Positions 43,498 through 53,856 of a DNA stretch of 64,000 nt are shown here, in pieces. This DNA comes from JAIEPW01 sp964406035. Lineage in GTDB: Bacteria; Acidobacteriota; Terriglobia; Bryobacterales; Bryobacteraceae. Below the pieces are notes generated by a model that did not search any database, was not told the origin of the DNA, and was given only the letters and a program-made list of their open reading frames with translations. Each line of letters opens with the position of its first letter. Position 1 is the stretch's first letter. The stretch lies in NCBI GenBank assembly GCA_964406035.1, contig CAYOQB010000006.1, forward strand, positions 3,419-67,418. Direction: 5' to 3'. A program made the position numbers and the translations under genes.

Positions 43498-44255
43498 AAC
43501 TCGAAGTGGCCATTCTGGATTGGGCCGGAACCACGGTGGATTACGGATGTCAGGCGCCGGTGGCCGCGCTGCGGGAGGTTTTCGCGCGGCAGGGGATCGC
43601 GGTGGCGGCGGCCGAAGCCCGGCGCGCGATGGGGTTGCCGAAGAAAGAGCACCTGCGGGAGATCACGGCGAGCCGGGGGTTGGATCTGGACGTAGACGCG
43701 CTGAACGCGCAGTTCGAGCCGATCCAGACAGAGCTGCTGGAACTGCATTCCGACGTGATTCCGGGCGTGCCGGAGGCGGTGGAGCGGTTCCGGGCGCGGG
43801 GGCTGAAGATCGGCTCCACCACCGGCTACACGCGGCCAATGCTGGAGGTGGTGATGCGGCACGCGGAGGCGCGGAACTTCCGGCCGGATTTCACGGTAAC
43901 GCCTGAGGAAGCCGGCGGGGGACGTCCGTGGCCGTGGATGGCGTGGCGGAATCTGCTGGAGCTGCGCGCCGGATCGGCGCGGCAAGGCGTGAAGATCGGG
44001 GATACCATCAGCGACATCGAGGAAGGGCGGAACGCGGGGATGTGGACCATCGCGGTGGCCCGCACGGGCAATGAGACGGGGCTGACGGAGATCGAGTTAA
44101 CGGCGCTGGAGCCGGGCGATCGCGAGGCGGCGATTAGCGGGGCGAGGACCCGGCTGCTGGCGGCGGGCGCGCATTACGCGGTGAACTCGGTGGCGGAGTG
44201 CGATGCGATTCTGGATGAGATCGAGGAGCGGTTAGGTCGCGGCGAGCGGCCGTAG
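43494..44255 (+). CDS. phnX: Phosphonoacetaldehyde hydrolase
   Basis: 253 aa HAD-superfamily enzyme from ATG 43494, overlapping the oxidoreductase stop (ATGA). The nucleophile motif is LDWAGTTVDYG with Asp9, and the Schiff-base lysine is Lys50 in MGLPKKEH, matching the MGLxK of known PhnX. The later GSTTGYTRPM and KIGDTISDIEEG are the other HAD motifs. It cleaves the C-P bond of phosphonoacetaldehyde to acetaldehyde and phosphate. The gene ends at the start of a repeat-rich, gene-free stretch. Confidence 0.93.
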   Translation: MKLEVAILDWAGTTVDYGCQAPVAALREVFARQGIAVAAAEARRAMGLPKKEHLREITASRGLDLDVDALNAQFEPIQTELLELHSDVIPGVPEAVERFRARGLKIGSTTGYTRPMLEVVMRHAEARNFRPDFTVTPEEAGGGRPWPWMAWRNLLELRAGSARQGVKIGDTISDIEEGRNAGMWTIAVARTGNETGLTEIELTALEPGDREAAISGARTRLLAAGAHYAVNSVAECDAILDEIEERLGRGERP

Positions 44256-44280
44256 GTGCTGCTGTCGCGGACGCGCGGTT

Positions 44281-44300
44281 GTGTCAAGGATGTCTTGTCC
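44281..44300 (+). repeat. 20-nt direct repeat, copy A (GTGTCAAGGATGTCTTGTCC)
   Basis: Identical to 44456-44475; the two copies are 175 bp apart in the same orientation. The motif resembles terminal sequences I associate with IS-related elements, but no transposase is present. Confidence 0.85.
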
Positions 44301-44455
44301 GATTCGCGGTTGTCACGGCCGTTGAAGGGCGGCGGGGGATATGATGTGCGGCTTCGGCGAGCCTGAAGGCGGTTCTACTTGGCTGCATCTCTAAGTTTGT
44401 TTACATGGTGCGGGCGTTCAGGTATTCGTTGCCGAGGCAACCCTGCTCCCCCCGA

Positions 44456-44475
44456 GTGTCAAGGATGTCTTGTCC
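44456..44475 (+). repeat. 20-nt direct repeat, copy B
   Basis: Identical to copy A at 44281-44300. A third, diverged copy follows 4 nt later. Confidence 0.85.
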
Positions 44476-44479
44476 TGAA

Positions 44480-44497
44480 GTGTCAAGTATGTCCTGG
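44480..44497 (+). repeat. Diverged third copy of the GTGTCAAG repeat
   Basis: GTGTCAAGTATGTCCTGG differs from copies A and B at a few positions and follows copy B directly, giving a tandem pair. Confidence 0.7.
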
Positions 44498-44529
44498 CAA
44501 CGAACACCTGAAGGCGCGCGCCGCGTGAA

Positions 44530-44727
44530 CGCGGCACTACAAGTCCTTGGTTTCGCGCGGAGGCAGTTCAGCGCAAATCGCGTAAGCGCGCCGCTGCCAA
44601 TCCTGATTTCGTCCGGCATCAGTCAAGCCCAAGGCGTGGCGCAAAAAACGCGGCATTACGATCCTTGTTTCGCGCAGCTCAAGTCGCCCAGAAACGCGGC
44701 ACTGCCAGTTTCGCGCAGCGTCAGTTG
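44530..44727 (+). repeat. Array of four degenerate repeat units
   Basis: Related segments begin at 44530, 44587, 44649 and 44695. The shared core is CGCGGCACTACAA or CGCGCCGCTGCCAA, then TCCTTG, TTTCGCGCAG and a TCAG-like end. Unit spacing is irregular (46-62 bp), so it does not look like a CRISPR array. Confidence 0.65.
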
Positions 44728-44744
44728 ATTCTCCCAGGCCACGG

Positions 44745-46034
44745 CTAAAGCGAACCCACCAGCTCTTTGATCCGAATGGTTCGACTCTGCTCGATGCTGC
44801 GCCGCGCGGCGATGCCGGTGAGGCAGGACATCGCGCCCGCGCGGGAATCGGGGAGCTTCATGTACTCGGGCGCCGCCGCGCTCGCGAAGATCAGATCGGT
44901 CAGGCGCTGGTCGCCGCCGCCATGGCCGCCTTCATAACGCGGCACGGGGATGATCTCGCGCTGCCCGAAATTGCGGATCAGGTGAATCTCGGTCTCGCTT
45001 TCCGGCTTCCACGGCTGATCTTCGTGGTCGCGGATCTCGAGCCGCCCGCGATCGCCGTTGAAAGCGACGCGATAACCCTCGATGGGCATGAAGGCGTTCA
45101 CCGAGTAGTTCATGGTTACGCCGTTCGAGTAGCGCACCAGGGCGGACATCGTATCCCAGATGTCGATGTCCTCGCGATCGACGCAGCCGTCCCGCAGGTA
45201 GCCGTCCGCGGACTCGCAGTTCACGTAGAGCTGGGTGAGCCGCTCACTTTTGGTGATGTCCCAGTAGTGCTTGCACGGGCTCTTGTGCGGGCAAGTGCGA
45301 CAGTGGGTGTGACGGAAAGGCCCGCTGCGGCCATAGTATTTCAGCCCGCCCTGCGCGGTGACATCAACGGGGTCCGCGGCCAGCCACCAGTTCATCAGGT
45401 CGAAGTGATGAGTGGCCTTATGGACCCAAAGCGAGCCGGAGTTCTTCTTCAACCGGTGCCAGCGGCGGAAGTAATCGGCGCCGTGACCGGTATCCAGGTA
45501 CCAAGAGAAGTCGACGGAGAGGACGCGCCCGATCTCGCCTGCGAGCAGAAGCTCCTTGATCTTCTGGTGCTTGGGCGCATAGCGGTAGTTGAAGGTGACG
45601 GTGATACCCTTGCCGGCTTTCCTTTCGGCGTCCAGGACCGCCCGGCACTGCTGTTCGTCCACGACCATCGGCTTTTCGGTGATCACGCGGATGCCGCGGC
45701 GCAGAGCGCGCACGATATAGTCGGCGTGGGTGGAGTCGACGGTGGTGATCATCAGCGCCTCGGGCTTAGCCCGGTCGCACATTTCGTCGAAGTTGGTGAA
45801 GATGGGGCAATCGACGCCGATGCGGCGGCGGGCGACTTCGACGCGTTTGGGGTTGGAGTCGCAAAGGGCGACAAACTCAACCCGGTCCGGATAGCGGGCG
45901 CGAATCTGCTCGCCCCAGAGTCCGCAGCCGCGTACGCCGGTGCCGAGGACGGCGTAGCGGAGCTTGCTGGAGGCGGCGCGCGCAGGCGGCAGCAAGGCAG
46001 CGGCGCCGGCGAGGAGCAGGTCCCGACGCTTCAT
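44745..46034 (-). CDS. Secreted Gfo/Idh/MocA-family oxidoreductase
   Basis: 429 aa. The start MKRRDLLLAGAAALLPPARAAS has a twin-arginine-like RRDLLL, fitting Tat export of a protein that binds NAD(P) before export. The Rossmann motif is VLGTGVRGCG; the family signature Glu-Lys-Pro (VITEKPMVVDE) follows. A Cys-rich patch (CRTCPHKSPC) sits in the C-terminal domain. Such exported members act on sugars or their derivatives. It is the last gene of a five-gene minus-strand run and follows the MFS gene by 5 nt. Confidence 0.85.
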   Translation of the reverse strand: MKRRDLLLAGAAALLPPARAASSKLRYAVLGTGVRGCGLWGEQIRARYPDRVEFVALCDSNPKRVEVARRRIGVDCPIFTNFDEMCDRAKPEALMITTVDSTHADYIVRALRRGIRVITEKPMVVDEQQCRAVLDAERKAGKGITVTFNYRYAPKHQKIKELLLAGEIGRVLSVDFSWYLDTGHGADYFRRWHRLKKNSGSLWVHKATHHFDLMNWWLAADPVDVTAQGGLKYYGRSGPFRHTHCRTCPHKSPCKHYWDITKSERLTQLYVNCESADGYLRDGCVDREDIDIWDTMSALVRYSNGVTMNYSVNAFMPIEGYRVAFNGDRGRLEIRDHEDQPWKPESETEIHLIRNFGQREIIPVPRYEGGHGGGDQRLTDLIFASAAAPEYMKLPDSRAGAMSCLTGIAARRSIEQSRTIRIKELVGSL

Positions 46035-46039
46035 GGCGG

Positions 46040-47350
46040 TCAGGCCGCCGCTCCGGCGACCGCTTCGCGCTCCCGCCGCTGCATGTCGCCGATGACGGTG
46101 CGGGACGCGGCGAACAGGACCAGGGCCAGCGCGGCGGAGAGCACCGGGATCACCAGCATGGCCTGCTGCAGGCCGATGGCGCGGAACGTTTCGTTGAGCG
46201 CGGTTGCGCCGGCGGCCTCCATGGCGCGGCGGGCCATCATGTCGGAAAGGGCGCCCGTGAATAGCGGTCCGAAGGACGCGCCGAGCATGTACATCGCCAT
46301 GAAGTAGATAGCCATGGTGGAGCCGCGGAGGTTGGGCGCCACGATGTCCTGAATTGAGGAGTAAACCAGGCCATAGTAGGTGTTCAGGCAGCCATAGGCG
46401 ACGGTGAGGAAGGCCACCGCGAGCATCATCTGGCCCACCGGCTGCACAATGCCGAGATACGCCATGGGCACGACGACGGCGGCGATCACGGCGGCCATCA
46501 GCAGGCGGCCGTCCTTGCGGCGGTGGATGATCTTATCGCCGATCTGCCCGGCGAGGTAGCCGCCGCTGATGCCTCCGATGAGATAGGCGATGCCGGTGGC
46601 GATGTTCGCGCCCGCGAGATCCAACTTGTGGACGCGGCCCAGGAACGCCGGCAGGAAGGTGCCAATGGCGTACATGTTGAAGTTCAGGAGCGCGCCGGAG
46701 GCGATGATCCACCACAGCGTGGGGATGCGGAGAACGCTCCACATGGAGGCCTTGGGTCCGGCGGGGGCGGCTACTTTTTCACTGGCCCCGCGGGCAGGTT
46801 CGGGCAGCATCAGCAGCGCGGGAATCAGGAATAGCGCGGGCACGGCGGCGATGACCATGGCCGGACGCCAGCCGAACGCCTGCGCGATGGGACCGCTGAA
46901 GAAGTAACTGAGCGCGCCGCCGACCGGCACGCCGAGCATGAAGAAGGCGAGCGCCCGGGCCCGCTTTTCAGGCGGGAACAGATCGCCGATCCAACTGGTC
47001 GCGGTGGGGGCGCAAACCGCTTCTCCGACGCCGACTCCGAGGCGCGTGGCCAGCAGGAATCCGTAGCTGCCGGCGAGGCCGGCCATCGCCGTCAACGCGC
47101 TCCAGATGGTGAGCCCCCAGGCGAGCAGCTTGCGCCGGGACCAGGTGTCCGCGATCTTGCCCAGGGGAACGCCGACGATTGCGTAAATCCAGATGAACGC
47201 GCTGCCCATCAGTCCGATCTGGGAGTCGGTCAGGTTGAACTCGCGGCGCATCGGCTCCACCAGCGCGCCGGGAGCGTTGCGGTCGTAGAAGTTCATGATG
47301 TTGACCGCGACCAACACCGCGATCGAGAATCCCAAGCTTTTGGTCTTCAT
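46040..47350 (-). CDS. Major facilitator superfamily transporter (spinster-like)
   Basis: 436 aa with 12 predicted TM helices. The conserved loop between helices 2 and 3 reads GKIADTWSRRKLLAWG, a typical MFS signature. FYDRNAPGALVEPM near the N-terminus resembles the spinster/hexuronate-type transporters. Given the adjacent exported oxidoreductase, it may import the product of that enzyme. Confidence 0.88.
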   Translation of the reverse strand: MKTKSLGFSIAVLVAVNIMNFYDRNAPGALVEPMRREFNLTDSQIGLMGSAFIWIYAIVGVPLGKIADTWSRRKLLAWGLTIWSALTAMAGLAGSYGFLLATRLGVGVGEAVCAPTATSWIGDLFPPEKRARALAFFMLGVPVGGALSYFFSGPIAQAFGWRPAMVIAAVPALFLIPALLMLPEPARGASEKVAAPAGPKASMWSVLRIPTLWWIIASGALLNFNMYAIGTFLPAFLGRVHKLDLAGANIATGIAYLIGGISGGYLAGQIGDKIIHRRKDGRLLMAAVIAAVVVPMAYLGIVQPVGQMMLAVAFLTVAYGCLNTYYGLVYSSIQDIVAPNLRGSTMAIYFMAMYMLGASFGPLFTGALSDMMARRAMEAAGATALNETFRAIGLQQAMLVIPVLSAALALVLFAASRTVIGDMQRREREAVAGAAA

Positions 47351-47359
47351 GAGTTGGGA

Positions 47360-48553
47360 TCAATCTATCACAGCGCGGCCGCGGGCCCGGTCATGAATCG
47401 TGATGACAGAGAGAGCGGCGAAGAGGCACAGGGAAGGCGCGGCGGGGAGCAGGTAACGGGCATCGCCGTAGAACACAATCGCGCTGGAGAGGACGCCCGC
47501 TACCGGAGCGTAGAACAGCAGGTAGTCGCGCCAGCGGGCGAGTGAAAGAAAGAGGCCCGCGGCGGCCAGAGCGAGAAAAACGAAGTACAGGACGTGGATC
47601 AGCGCGGCGCCGGGAATCGGGAACGCGCCGGGGGAACTGGCGATGGAAAGCGGCAGGAACAGCCGTCGCACCTTGCGGACCGCGAGCCGGGCGAAGGCGT
47701 CCGGATGAGCACGGATCCAGGCGGCGGCCTGGCGCAGGTAGACATCCTGCTCGGCGGTTTCCGAGAGGTCCCACAGCCGGAGCGGGAAATCTTCGGCGTG
47801 GCCTCCGAAGGCGTCCGGGTTGTTGGCTCCGTACAGCGTATATCCGGCGTTGGTGGAGATCGGAACGAATCGTTCGAACACCAGGGCGTTGCGGATGGTC
47901 CAGGGGGTCAGGGTGGCGGCGAGCGCCAGGGCAGCGAGGGCCGCGGCGCGCGCGCGACGGCGGGTCAGGCCCAGGAAGAACCACAAGGCGAGGAAGGGAA
48001 GCTGGAAGAGGATCGCCGGCTTGGTGAGCGCGCACAGTCCGAGCAGAACGCCGAAGAGGATCGCCTCGCGGTCGCGGCCGGAGTCGCGGAGGCGGACGGC
48101 GATCCACAGCAGCAATCCGAAGAGCGCGAAGAACAGCGCTTCGGCGATGAGCCACGCGCCGAAGTAGATCAGGTAGGGATAGAGAGCGAGCCCGAGGGCG
48201 GCGATCCAGGCCACGCGGTCGCCGGAGATGCGCCGCGCGGCGAGGTATACGGCGACCGGCAGCAGCGATCCCAGCAGGGCTTGCAGCAGGCGGGGGATCA
48301 GCAGGGAATGGCCGAACAGGCCGTGGACGGCGGCCAGGAACAGGGGGTAGAGGGGCGGCCAGAAGGCGCTGGCGCGGCCGTTGATCTCGACGTAGCCGCG
48401 ACCCTCGAGGATGTAGCGCGCCATGCGGTCGTAGCCGGCGGCGTCGCCGAGAAGGGGATTGGCGGCGAGCAGCGGGTCCAGGGTGGGCGCGAGCAGCGTC
48501 CACCCGGTTCTGAAACTGAGGGCGATGGCGAACAGCAGGGCTGTGCGGCTCAA
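47360..48553 (-). CDS. Membrane glycosyltransferase of the GT39/ArnT-like fold
   Basis: 397 aa, mostly hydrophobic with about 9-11 TM helices. The N-terminal loop contains the acidic motif GDAAGYDRMARYILEG and the lipid-phosphate-sugar-binding region SAFWPPLYPLFLA, both typical of dolichyl/undecaprenyl-phosphate-sugar transferases. It lies 16 nt after the ADOP permease and 9 nt before the MFS gene. The acceptor is unknown. Confidence 0.8.
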   Translation of the reverse strand: MSRTALLFAIALSFRTGWTLLAPTLDPLLAANPLLGDAAGYDRMARYILEGRGYVEINGRASAFWPPLYPLFLAAVHGLFGHSLLIPRLLQALLGSLLPVAVYLAARRISGDRVAWIAALGLALYPYLIYFGAWLIAEALFFALFGLLLWIAVRLRDSGRDREAILFGVLLGLCALTKPAILFQLPFLALWFFLGLTRRRARAAALAALALAATLTPWTIRNALVFERFVPISTNAGYTLYGANNPDAFGGHAEDFPLRLWDLSETAEQDVYLRQAAAWIRAHPDAFARLAVRKVRRLFLPLSIASSPGAFPIPGAALIHVLYFVFLALAAAGLFLSLARWRDYLLFYAPVAGVLSSAIVFYGDARYLLPAAPSLCLFAALSVITIHDRARGRAVID

Positions 48554-48569
48554 ACCACTCAGGCTAGCA

Positions 48570-51192
<2,623 letters not shown>

Positions 51193-51218
<26 letters not shown>

Positions 51219-51534
51219 TTGCTCGCGCCTGTTTCAGAATGTCGGCCAAGCGGGACGCTTCGGCTTCCGCCACGCGCCTTCCCAGCCGGGTCAACCGGTA
51301 ATAACGCCGCCGTTCGTCATCGTCGGCCGGGCGCCTGGTGATCTCCTCGATCAAGCCCTGCTCCAGCAGCTTCTTGATCGACCCGTAAAGCGTGCCGGGA
51401 CCCAACCGCAGCTTGCCGTCCGTTCGCGAAGCGACGTCCTGCATGATGGCGTACCCATGCCGGTCGCCCTCGGCGAGCGCGATCAGAATGTGGAACACCG
51501 GCGCGGGCAGCGGAAGCAAGCTCTCGATATCCAT
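51193..51534 (-). CDS. PadR-family transcriptional regulator
   Basis: 113 aa from ATG 51534; the longer frame would translate the promoter region. The winged helix includes HGYAIMQDVASRTDGKLRLGPGTLYGSIKKLLEQGLIE, the PadR signature, and a C-terminal helix for dimerisation. It overlaps the ADOP gene by 26 nt, so it likely controls that permease. An inverted repeat next to its start is a candidate autoregulatory operator. Confidence 0.93.
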
Positions 51535-51541
51535 CCCGTTC

Positions 51542-51565
51542 ACTATATCAGGATTCGATATATCG
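51542..51565 (-). promoter_or_regulatory. PadR promoter -10 and overlapping inverted-repeat operator
   Basis: On the minus strand TATAGT (51542-51547) ends 7 nt before the PadR ATG. It overlaps the inverted repeat TATATC (51544-51549) - N7 - GATATA (51557-51562), itself extended by the palindrome CGATATATCG (51556-51565). The arrangement fits autorepression of a leaderless transcript. Confidence 0.5.
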
Positions 51566-51680
51566 AGGTCCCGATACAAACATATACGCGCCGGTCCGCG
51601 TTTTGTTCCCTGCAAAATGAGGAAATCTCGCGCCACTCCCCTCGCGCCACTCCCATGGGCGTGCGCCCGACCGGGGCCGC

Positions 51681-51686
51681 TAGACT
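51681..51686 (+). promoter_or_regulatory. Putative leaderless-type -10 (TAGACT) of the cupin gene
   Basis: TAGACT ends 6 nt before the ATG at 51693. The interval GGAACC contains only a minimal purine stretch, too close to serve well as a Shine-Dalgarno. Confidence 0.35.
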
Positions 51687-51692
51687 GGAACC

Positions 51693-52073
51693 ATGATGCA
51701 GGATCGCGTGGTGAATCTGGACCGGGCGTTCGCGTCCTTTTCCGAGCACTGGTCGCCGCGGCTGGCCGGCGAGTTCAACGGCATGGTTGTGAAACTGGTG
51801 AAACTGCAGGGCGAATTCGTGTGGCACCGGCACGAGGACGCCGACGAGATGTTCCTGGTGACCCGCGGCGCGCTGCGGATCGGCTTCCGCGACCGGGAAG
51901 TAACGGTGCATCCGGGCGAGTTCTACATCATCCCCCGGGGGGTGGAGCACATCACCGCGGCCGGCGAGGAAACCCACGCCCTGATCCTGGAACCCGCCGG
52001 AACGCTGAATACGGGAAATGTGGAAAATGAGCGGTCCGTGCATTCCGAAGGCGTGATCGCGCAGTTAGAATAA
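51693..52073 (+). CDS. Small cupin-domain protein
   Basis: 126 aa, one cupin barrel. Metal-binding motif 1 is HRHEDADEMFLVTRGAL (His-X-His-X4-Glu) and motif 2 PGEFYIIPRGVEHITAA with its His. No enzymatic function can be read from this. It is the first gene of the plus-strand run; the stop is 4 nt from the yicC start. Confidence 0.9.
   Translation: MMQDRVVNLDRAFASFSEHWSPRLAGEFNGMVVKLVKLQGEFVWHRHEDADEMFLVTRGALRIGFRDREVTVHPGEFYIIPRGVEHITAAGEETHALILEPAGTLNTGNVENERSVHSEGVIAQLE
52066..52071 (+). promoter_or_regulatory. Putative leaderless-type -10 (TAGAAT) of yicC
   Basis: TAGAAT ends 6 nt before the ATG at 52078 and spans the cupin stop codon. The interval AAGCAG carries no Shine-Dalgarno. Confidence 0.35.
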
Positions 52074-52077
52074 GCAG

Positions 52078-52980
52078 ATGCCCTTGCCCGTTCGAAGCAT
52101 GACCGGCTTTGCGCGCGTACGCAGGCCCGCCGGCGCGGACGGAGAGCTGGTGGTGACGCTGAAAACGGTAAACCACCGCGGCCTGGATCTGCACTTTCAC
52201 ACACCCGCGGCGGTGGATCCGTTTGAGGCGGCGTTGCGCAACCAAATCAAGGCGCGGGTGGCCCGCGGGCATGTCGACATTCGGGTGACGGTTCCCAAGT
52301 CGGCGGCGGGCGGAGCGCTGACCTGGAATCGGGCCATGCTGGCGGCCTTCGTTGAGGCGTTTCAGGAAGCCAGCCGCGAGTTCGGCGTGGAAGGCAAACC
52401 CGACTTGAATGCGGCGTTCCGGATTCCCGGCATGATCGAGGACGCCGGGGACGCGGAAACAGACCCGGCGCTGGGAACGGCGTTGCAGGAGGCAGCCGAG
52501 GAGGCTCTGGCGGAGCTGAACCGCTTCCGGGAGCGGGAGGGCGGGGATATGGCCGCCGTCATTCGCGAGCATAACCGTGACGTTCAGAAAGCCGCGGCAG
52601 AGATCGAACGGCTGCGCGGCAACGTCCTCGAGAGCTTTCAGGCGCGCCTGACGGACCGGTTGAAGGAACTGCTGGGATCCTCCGGCATGGACCCGCAGCG
52701 CCTGGTGCAGGAAGCGGCGATGCTCGCCGACCGCAGCGATATCGGCGAGGAGACCGCGCGGTTGAAGATCCATTCGGCGCAATTGGATCAGCTCATCGAA
52801 GCCGGCGGGGAGGTAGGCAAGAAGCTCGATTTCCTGCTACAAGAGATGAACCGGGAGACGAACACCATTTTGTCCAAAACCAACGGCGTGGGTGAGGGCG
52901 GGCTGCGGATTACCGAGCTCGCGCTGGGCGCCAAGGCGGCCATCGAGAAGATCCGGGAGCAGGCCCTGAACCTGGAATAA
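52078..52980 (+). CDS. yicC: YicC-family endoribonuclease
   Basis: 300 aa with the YicC N-terminal start MTGFARVRRP..., the typical VKTVNHRGLDLHF-like segment (LKTVNHRGLD), and the C-terminal DUF1732 region ending in KLDFLLQEMNRETNTILSK and TELALGAKAAIEKIREQ. YicC proteins are RNases implicated in sRNA turnover. It lies 7 nt before gmk, the usual order in many bacteria. Confidence 0.93.
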   Translation: MPLPVRSMTGFARVRRPAGADGELVVTLKTVNHRGLDLHFHTPAAVDPFEAALRNQIKARVARGHVDIRVTVPKSAAGGALTWNRAMLAAFVEAFQEASREFGVEGKPDLNAAFRIPGMIEDAGDAETDPALGTALQEAAEEALAELNRFREREGGDMAAVIREHNRDVQKAAAEIERLRGNVLESFQARLTDRLKELLGSSGMDPQRLVQEAAMLADRSDIGEETARLKIHSAQLDQLIEAGGEVGKKLDFLLQEMNRETNTILSKTNGVGEGGLRITELALGAKAAIEKIREQALNLE

Positions 52981-52987
52981 CACCCGC

Positions 52988-53617
52988 ATGGTCTTTATTA
53001 TCAGCGCGCCGTCCGGCTCCGGGAAATCGACCCTGGTGGGCGAGCTCATGCAAAAAGTCCCGGGCCTGCGCTTTTCGGTCTCCTACAGCACGCGCCCGCC
53101 GCGGGACGGGGAAAGAAACGGCGAACAGTACCACTTTGTCAGCCGGGAAACCTTCGAACGGATGATCGCCAACGAGGAGTTTCTCGAATGGGCTGATGTA
53201 TTTGGCCACTACTACGGGACTCATGTGGGGGAGCTGTCCAAGGCTCGCGAGGGCGGCTATGACCTGGTACTCGACATCGACGTTCAGGGTGCGCGACAAT
53301 TGAGGGAGAAGATCCCGGACGCGGTTTCTATCTTTATTTTGGCTCCGTCCAGAGCGGAGTTGGAGCAGAGATTGCGAGCGCGTTCTCAGGATTCCGAAGC
53401 GGTGATTCAGAGGCGGTTGCGGGATGCAGCCGAGGAAATCCGCAACTATCCGCACTACGATTATGTCCTGGTGAATGACCAGGTGGAGAAGTCGGCACAG
53501 CGGCTGATTTCCATCGTGACGGCGGAACGCGCGCGGCGCAACCGGATGGAAGCGCAGGTGCGTCCGATATTGGACAGCTTCGAGAAGCACGAAAAAGAGG
53601 TTCATCAGAATGGCTGA
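52988..53617 (+). CDS. gmk: Guanylate kinase
   Basis: 209 aa with the P-loop SAPSGSGKSTL, the GMP-binding SYSTRPPRDGE and GEQYHFV segments, and LVLDIDVQGARQL. It converts GMP to GDP using ATP. It overlaps rpoZ by 8 nt, a conserved arrangement. Confidence 0.97.
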   Translation: MVFIISAPSGSGKSTLVGELMQKVPGLRFSVSYSTRPPRDGERNGEQYHFVSRETFERMIANEEFLEWADVFGHYYGTHVGELSKAREGGYDLVLDIDVQGARQLREKIPDAVSIFILAPSRAELEQRLRARSQDSEAVIQRRLRDAAEEIRNYPHYDYVLVNDQVEKSAQRLISIVTAERARRNRMEAQVRPILDSFEKHEKEVHQNG

Positions 53618-53852
53618 GAAACTGGCACGGCAGGCGGCGGCGTTCGCGATTCCGGACGACCCCGAGACCAGCGCCTATCGCTTCATCATCGTGGCGGCCA
53701 AGCGCGCCCGCCAACTGCAGAACGGCGCTCGTCCGTTTCTTCCCACCGCTTCCAAGAAGCCGACGGTAACCGCCATGGAAGAGGTTCGCCGCGGTCTGGT
53801 GAAGTACGACGATCCGCTGCGCATGACCGAGGCGATCGAGCAGGAAGCGTAA
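53610..53852 (+). CDS. rpoZ: RNA polymerase omega subunit
   Basis: 80 aa: YRFIIVAAKRARQLQNGA matches the conserved omega helix, followed by a Lys/Pro-rich loop and TAMEEVRRGLVKYDD. It stabilises the beta' subunit. Positioned between gmk and coaBC as in many bacteria. Confidence 0.93.
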   Translation: MAEKLARQAAAFAIPDDPETSAYRFIIVAAKRARQLQNGARPFLPTASKKPTVTAMEEVRRGLVKYDDPLRMTEAIEQEA

Positions 53853-53856
53853 CGCC

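Larger units (their letters stand above)
44256..44744. other. Gene-free repeat-rich stretch between convergent genes
   Basis: About 490 nt with no credible coding region; short frames on both strands match nothing I know. It carries two identical 20-nt direct repeats, a third related copy, and an array of four degenerate G+C-rich units. It lies between the stop codons of two convergent genes, a common place for insertions and their remnants. Confidence 0.75.

Noticed and set aside
44530..44727. Possible CRISPR array
   Set aside because: Units are degenerate, spacing is uneven (46-62 bp), there are only four, and no cas gene is near.
44401..44728. Short frames on both strands in the repeat region (44401-44619 minus, 44405-44728 plus)
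   Set aside because: They consist of repeat-derived sequence, lack ribosome-binding sites and match nothing.
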